From NCBI GenBank assembly GCA_023663205.1, contig JAMPHX010000070.1:1-6798 (forward strand): DNA of 6,798 nucleotides. Reading direction: 5' to 3'. How positions within the stretch are numbered: the stretch's first letter is position 1; every line of letters begins with the position of its first letter. The translations under genes were made by a program, and so were the position numbers. Of the stretch, positions 5,853-6,798 are shown one piece after another. Source of the DNA: Corallococcus sp. (GTDB lineage: Bacteria; Bacillota; Clostridia; Christensenellales; CAG-314). Under the pieces are notes generated by a model. That model made no database searches. It saw only the letters and a list, made by a program, of their open reading frames with translations, and was not told the DNA's origin.

Positions 5853-6540
5853 ACTTTCAGCCGCGAATATGTCGGAAATTGAAAATATAATAGGCTATAC
5901 GTTTACCGACAAATCATTATTAAGAACGGCTTTTACTCATTCTTCATACGCTCATACAAATTCATTAGAGGACAACGAGCGTATGGAGTTTTGGGGAGAC
6001 GCTATACTCGGAATGATTTGTGCGGAGTACTTGTATGTTAATTGCAAATCAAAGAATGCCGGTGAATTATCCAAACTGCGCGCAAGCATAGTTTCTGCAT
6101 CGGGGCTAAATGTTGCAATCGAAGAAATGGGATTGATACGATTTCTTATGACATCCGGCGGCGCGGAAGATATTAAATACCGCTCGCACAAAATCAAATC
6201 TAATTTGTTTGAGGCAATATTGTGTGCTATTTATATTGACGGCGGTTATGAGAAAGCAAAAGATTTCGTTCTCCGACATATTTCTAACAGCAATCCGTTG
6301 GATGCAGGTAAATTTGTCGATTACAAAACCGCTTTGCAAGAGTATTGCAACTCTGAAAGACTTGATTTAAGATATATCAAAGTCGGCAAAAGCGGACCCG
6401 ATAACAATCCCACCTTCAAATATGAAGTGCATATTGACGGTCGTTTTGTTGCCGACGGATGCGGAGGAAGTATAAGACAGGCAGAAACCGCTTGTGCAAA
6501 AAGAGCAATGCAAGTTTTATCAATAAAATCAAATAGATAG
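5845..6540 (+). CDS. rnc: Ribonuclease III
   Basis: RNase III cleaves double-stranded RNA, including rRNA precursors, as a Mg-dependent dimer. The 231-residue protein has an N-terminal nuclease domain (about 10-145) and a C-terminal double-stranded RNA binding domain (about 158-228). The signature NERMEFWGDAIL (44-55) supplies E45, E48 and D52. GELSKLRA (73-80) supplies E74. The second metal motif reads SNLFEAI (119-125) with E123 kept, but with Asn at 120 where bacterial RNase III normally has Asp (D114 in E. coli numbering). The RNA-binding domain starts DYKTALQEYC and includes GPDNNPTF; its last helix, SIRQAETACAKRAM, is less lysine-rich than usual. The start ATG overlaps the end of plsX by eight bases, implying translational coupling. 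Only a weak GGAAA precedes it. An ATG at 5869 is less likely. smc follows after 8 bases. Identity is sure; full catalytic strength is uncertain because of N120. Confidence 0.94.
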   Translation: MNKLSAANMSEIENIIGYTFTDKSLLRTAFTHSSYAHTNSLEDNERMEFWGDAILGMICAEYLYVNCKSKNAGELSKLRASIVSASGLNVAIEEMGLIRFLMTSGGAEDIKYRSHKIKSNLFEAILCAIYIDGGYEKAKDFVLRHISNSNPLDAGKFVDYKTALQEYCNSERLDLRYIKVGKSGPDNNPTFKYEVHIDGRFVADGCGGSIRQAETACAKRAMQVLSIKSNR

Positions 6541-6548
6541 GTAAATAA

Positions 6549-6798
6549 ATGTTATATCTAAAAAAAATAGAGGTGTACGGCTTTAAGTCGTTTGCCGACA
6601 AATTGGAATTGAAATTTAATCAACCGATTACAGGTATTGTCGGACCAAATGGGTGCGGCAAGAGTAATGTAAGCGATGCAATACGTTGGGTGCTCGGTGA
6701 GCAGAGTACAAAGATGTTGCGTGGCAAAAGTATGTCGGACGTGATATTCAACGGCACAGATGCTCGCAAATCAATGAGTTACTGTGAAGTTTCTTTGT
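6549..6798 (+). CDS. smc: Chromosome partition protein SMC, N-terminal part (cut by window edge)
   Basis: This is the first 83 codons of the large SMC ATPase, which acts with ScpA and ScpB to extrude DNA loops and help segregate replicated chromosomes. The start reads MLYLKKIEVYGFKSFADK, the classic SMC opening. The Walker A ATP-binding motif is GPNGCGKSN (32-40), with K38 and S39. It is followed by SDAIRWVLGEQS (42-53), the LRGKSMSDVIFNG segment (57-69) with R58 at the usual arginine-finger position, and TDAR. The coiled coils, hinge and C-terminal ATPase half lie outside the window. The ATG is eight bases after the rnc stop and has only a weak AGG upstream, so translation may be coupled to rnc. 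The rnc-smc order is standard in Bacillota, where ftsY often follows. Confidence 0.96.
   Translation, partial: MLYLKKIEVYGFKSFADKLELKFNQPITGIVGPNGCGKSNVSDAIRWVLGEQSTKMLRGKSMSDVIFNGTDARKSMSYCEVSL

Overview
This window looks like an ordinary chromosomal core region from a low-GC Gram-positive bacterium of the class Clostridia (Bacillota), possibly an uncultured gut lineage. The reasons are the AT-rich sequence, strong GGAGG-type ribosome binding sites, consensus sigma-A promoters, a YlbJ-type sporulation membrane protein, and the gene order tmcAL / pta-ackA / yceD-rpmF / plsX-rnc-smc, which is typical of Clostridia. I see no mobile element, CRISPR array, tRNA, rRNA or phage gene.

Left part, minus strand (1-1530): tmcAL (tRNA-Met cytidine acetate ligase) is followed by the start of ylbJ, which runs off the left edge. 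Between tmcAL and pta (1531-1691) is a compact divergent control region. The ribosome binding site of tmcAL overlaps the -35 box of a good sigma-A promoter for pta.

Middle, plus strand (1692-4677): pta and ackA form the acetyl-CoA / acetyl phosphate / acetate pathway and are 11 bases apart. After ackA, a perfect consensus promoter (TTGACA, 17 bp, TATAAT) drives yceD (DUF177) and rpmF (ribosomal protein L32). Its predicted transcript begins only a few bases before the yceD start codon. A rho-independent terminator closes this unit right after rpmF.

Right part, plus strand (4678-6798): a second intergenic control region has a 20-bp-spaced direct repeat and a 17-bp palindrome ahead of a sigma-A promoter. 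It leads into plsX (acyl phosphate synthesis for phospholipids), rnc (RNase III) and the first 83 codons of smc (chromosome condensation ATPase). plsX and rnc overlap by 8 bases; rnc and smc are 8 bases apart.

Functionally the genes cover acetate and energy metabolism, an acetate-using tRNA modification, ribosome assembly, membrane lipid synthesis, RNA processing and chromosome segregation. I found no convincing novel system. The points most worth checking are the near-leaderless yceD transcript, an Asp-to-Asn change at a catalytic metal-ligand position of RNase III, and operator-like repeats upstream of plsX.
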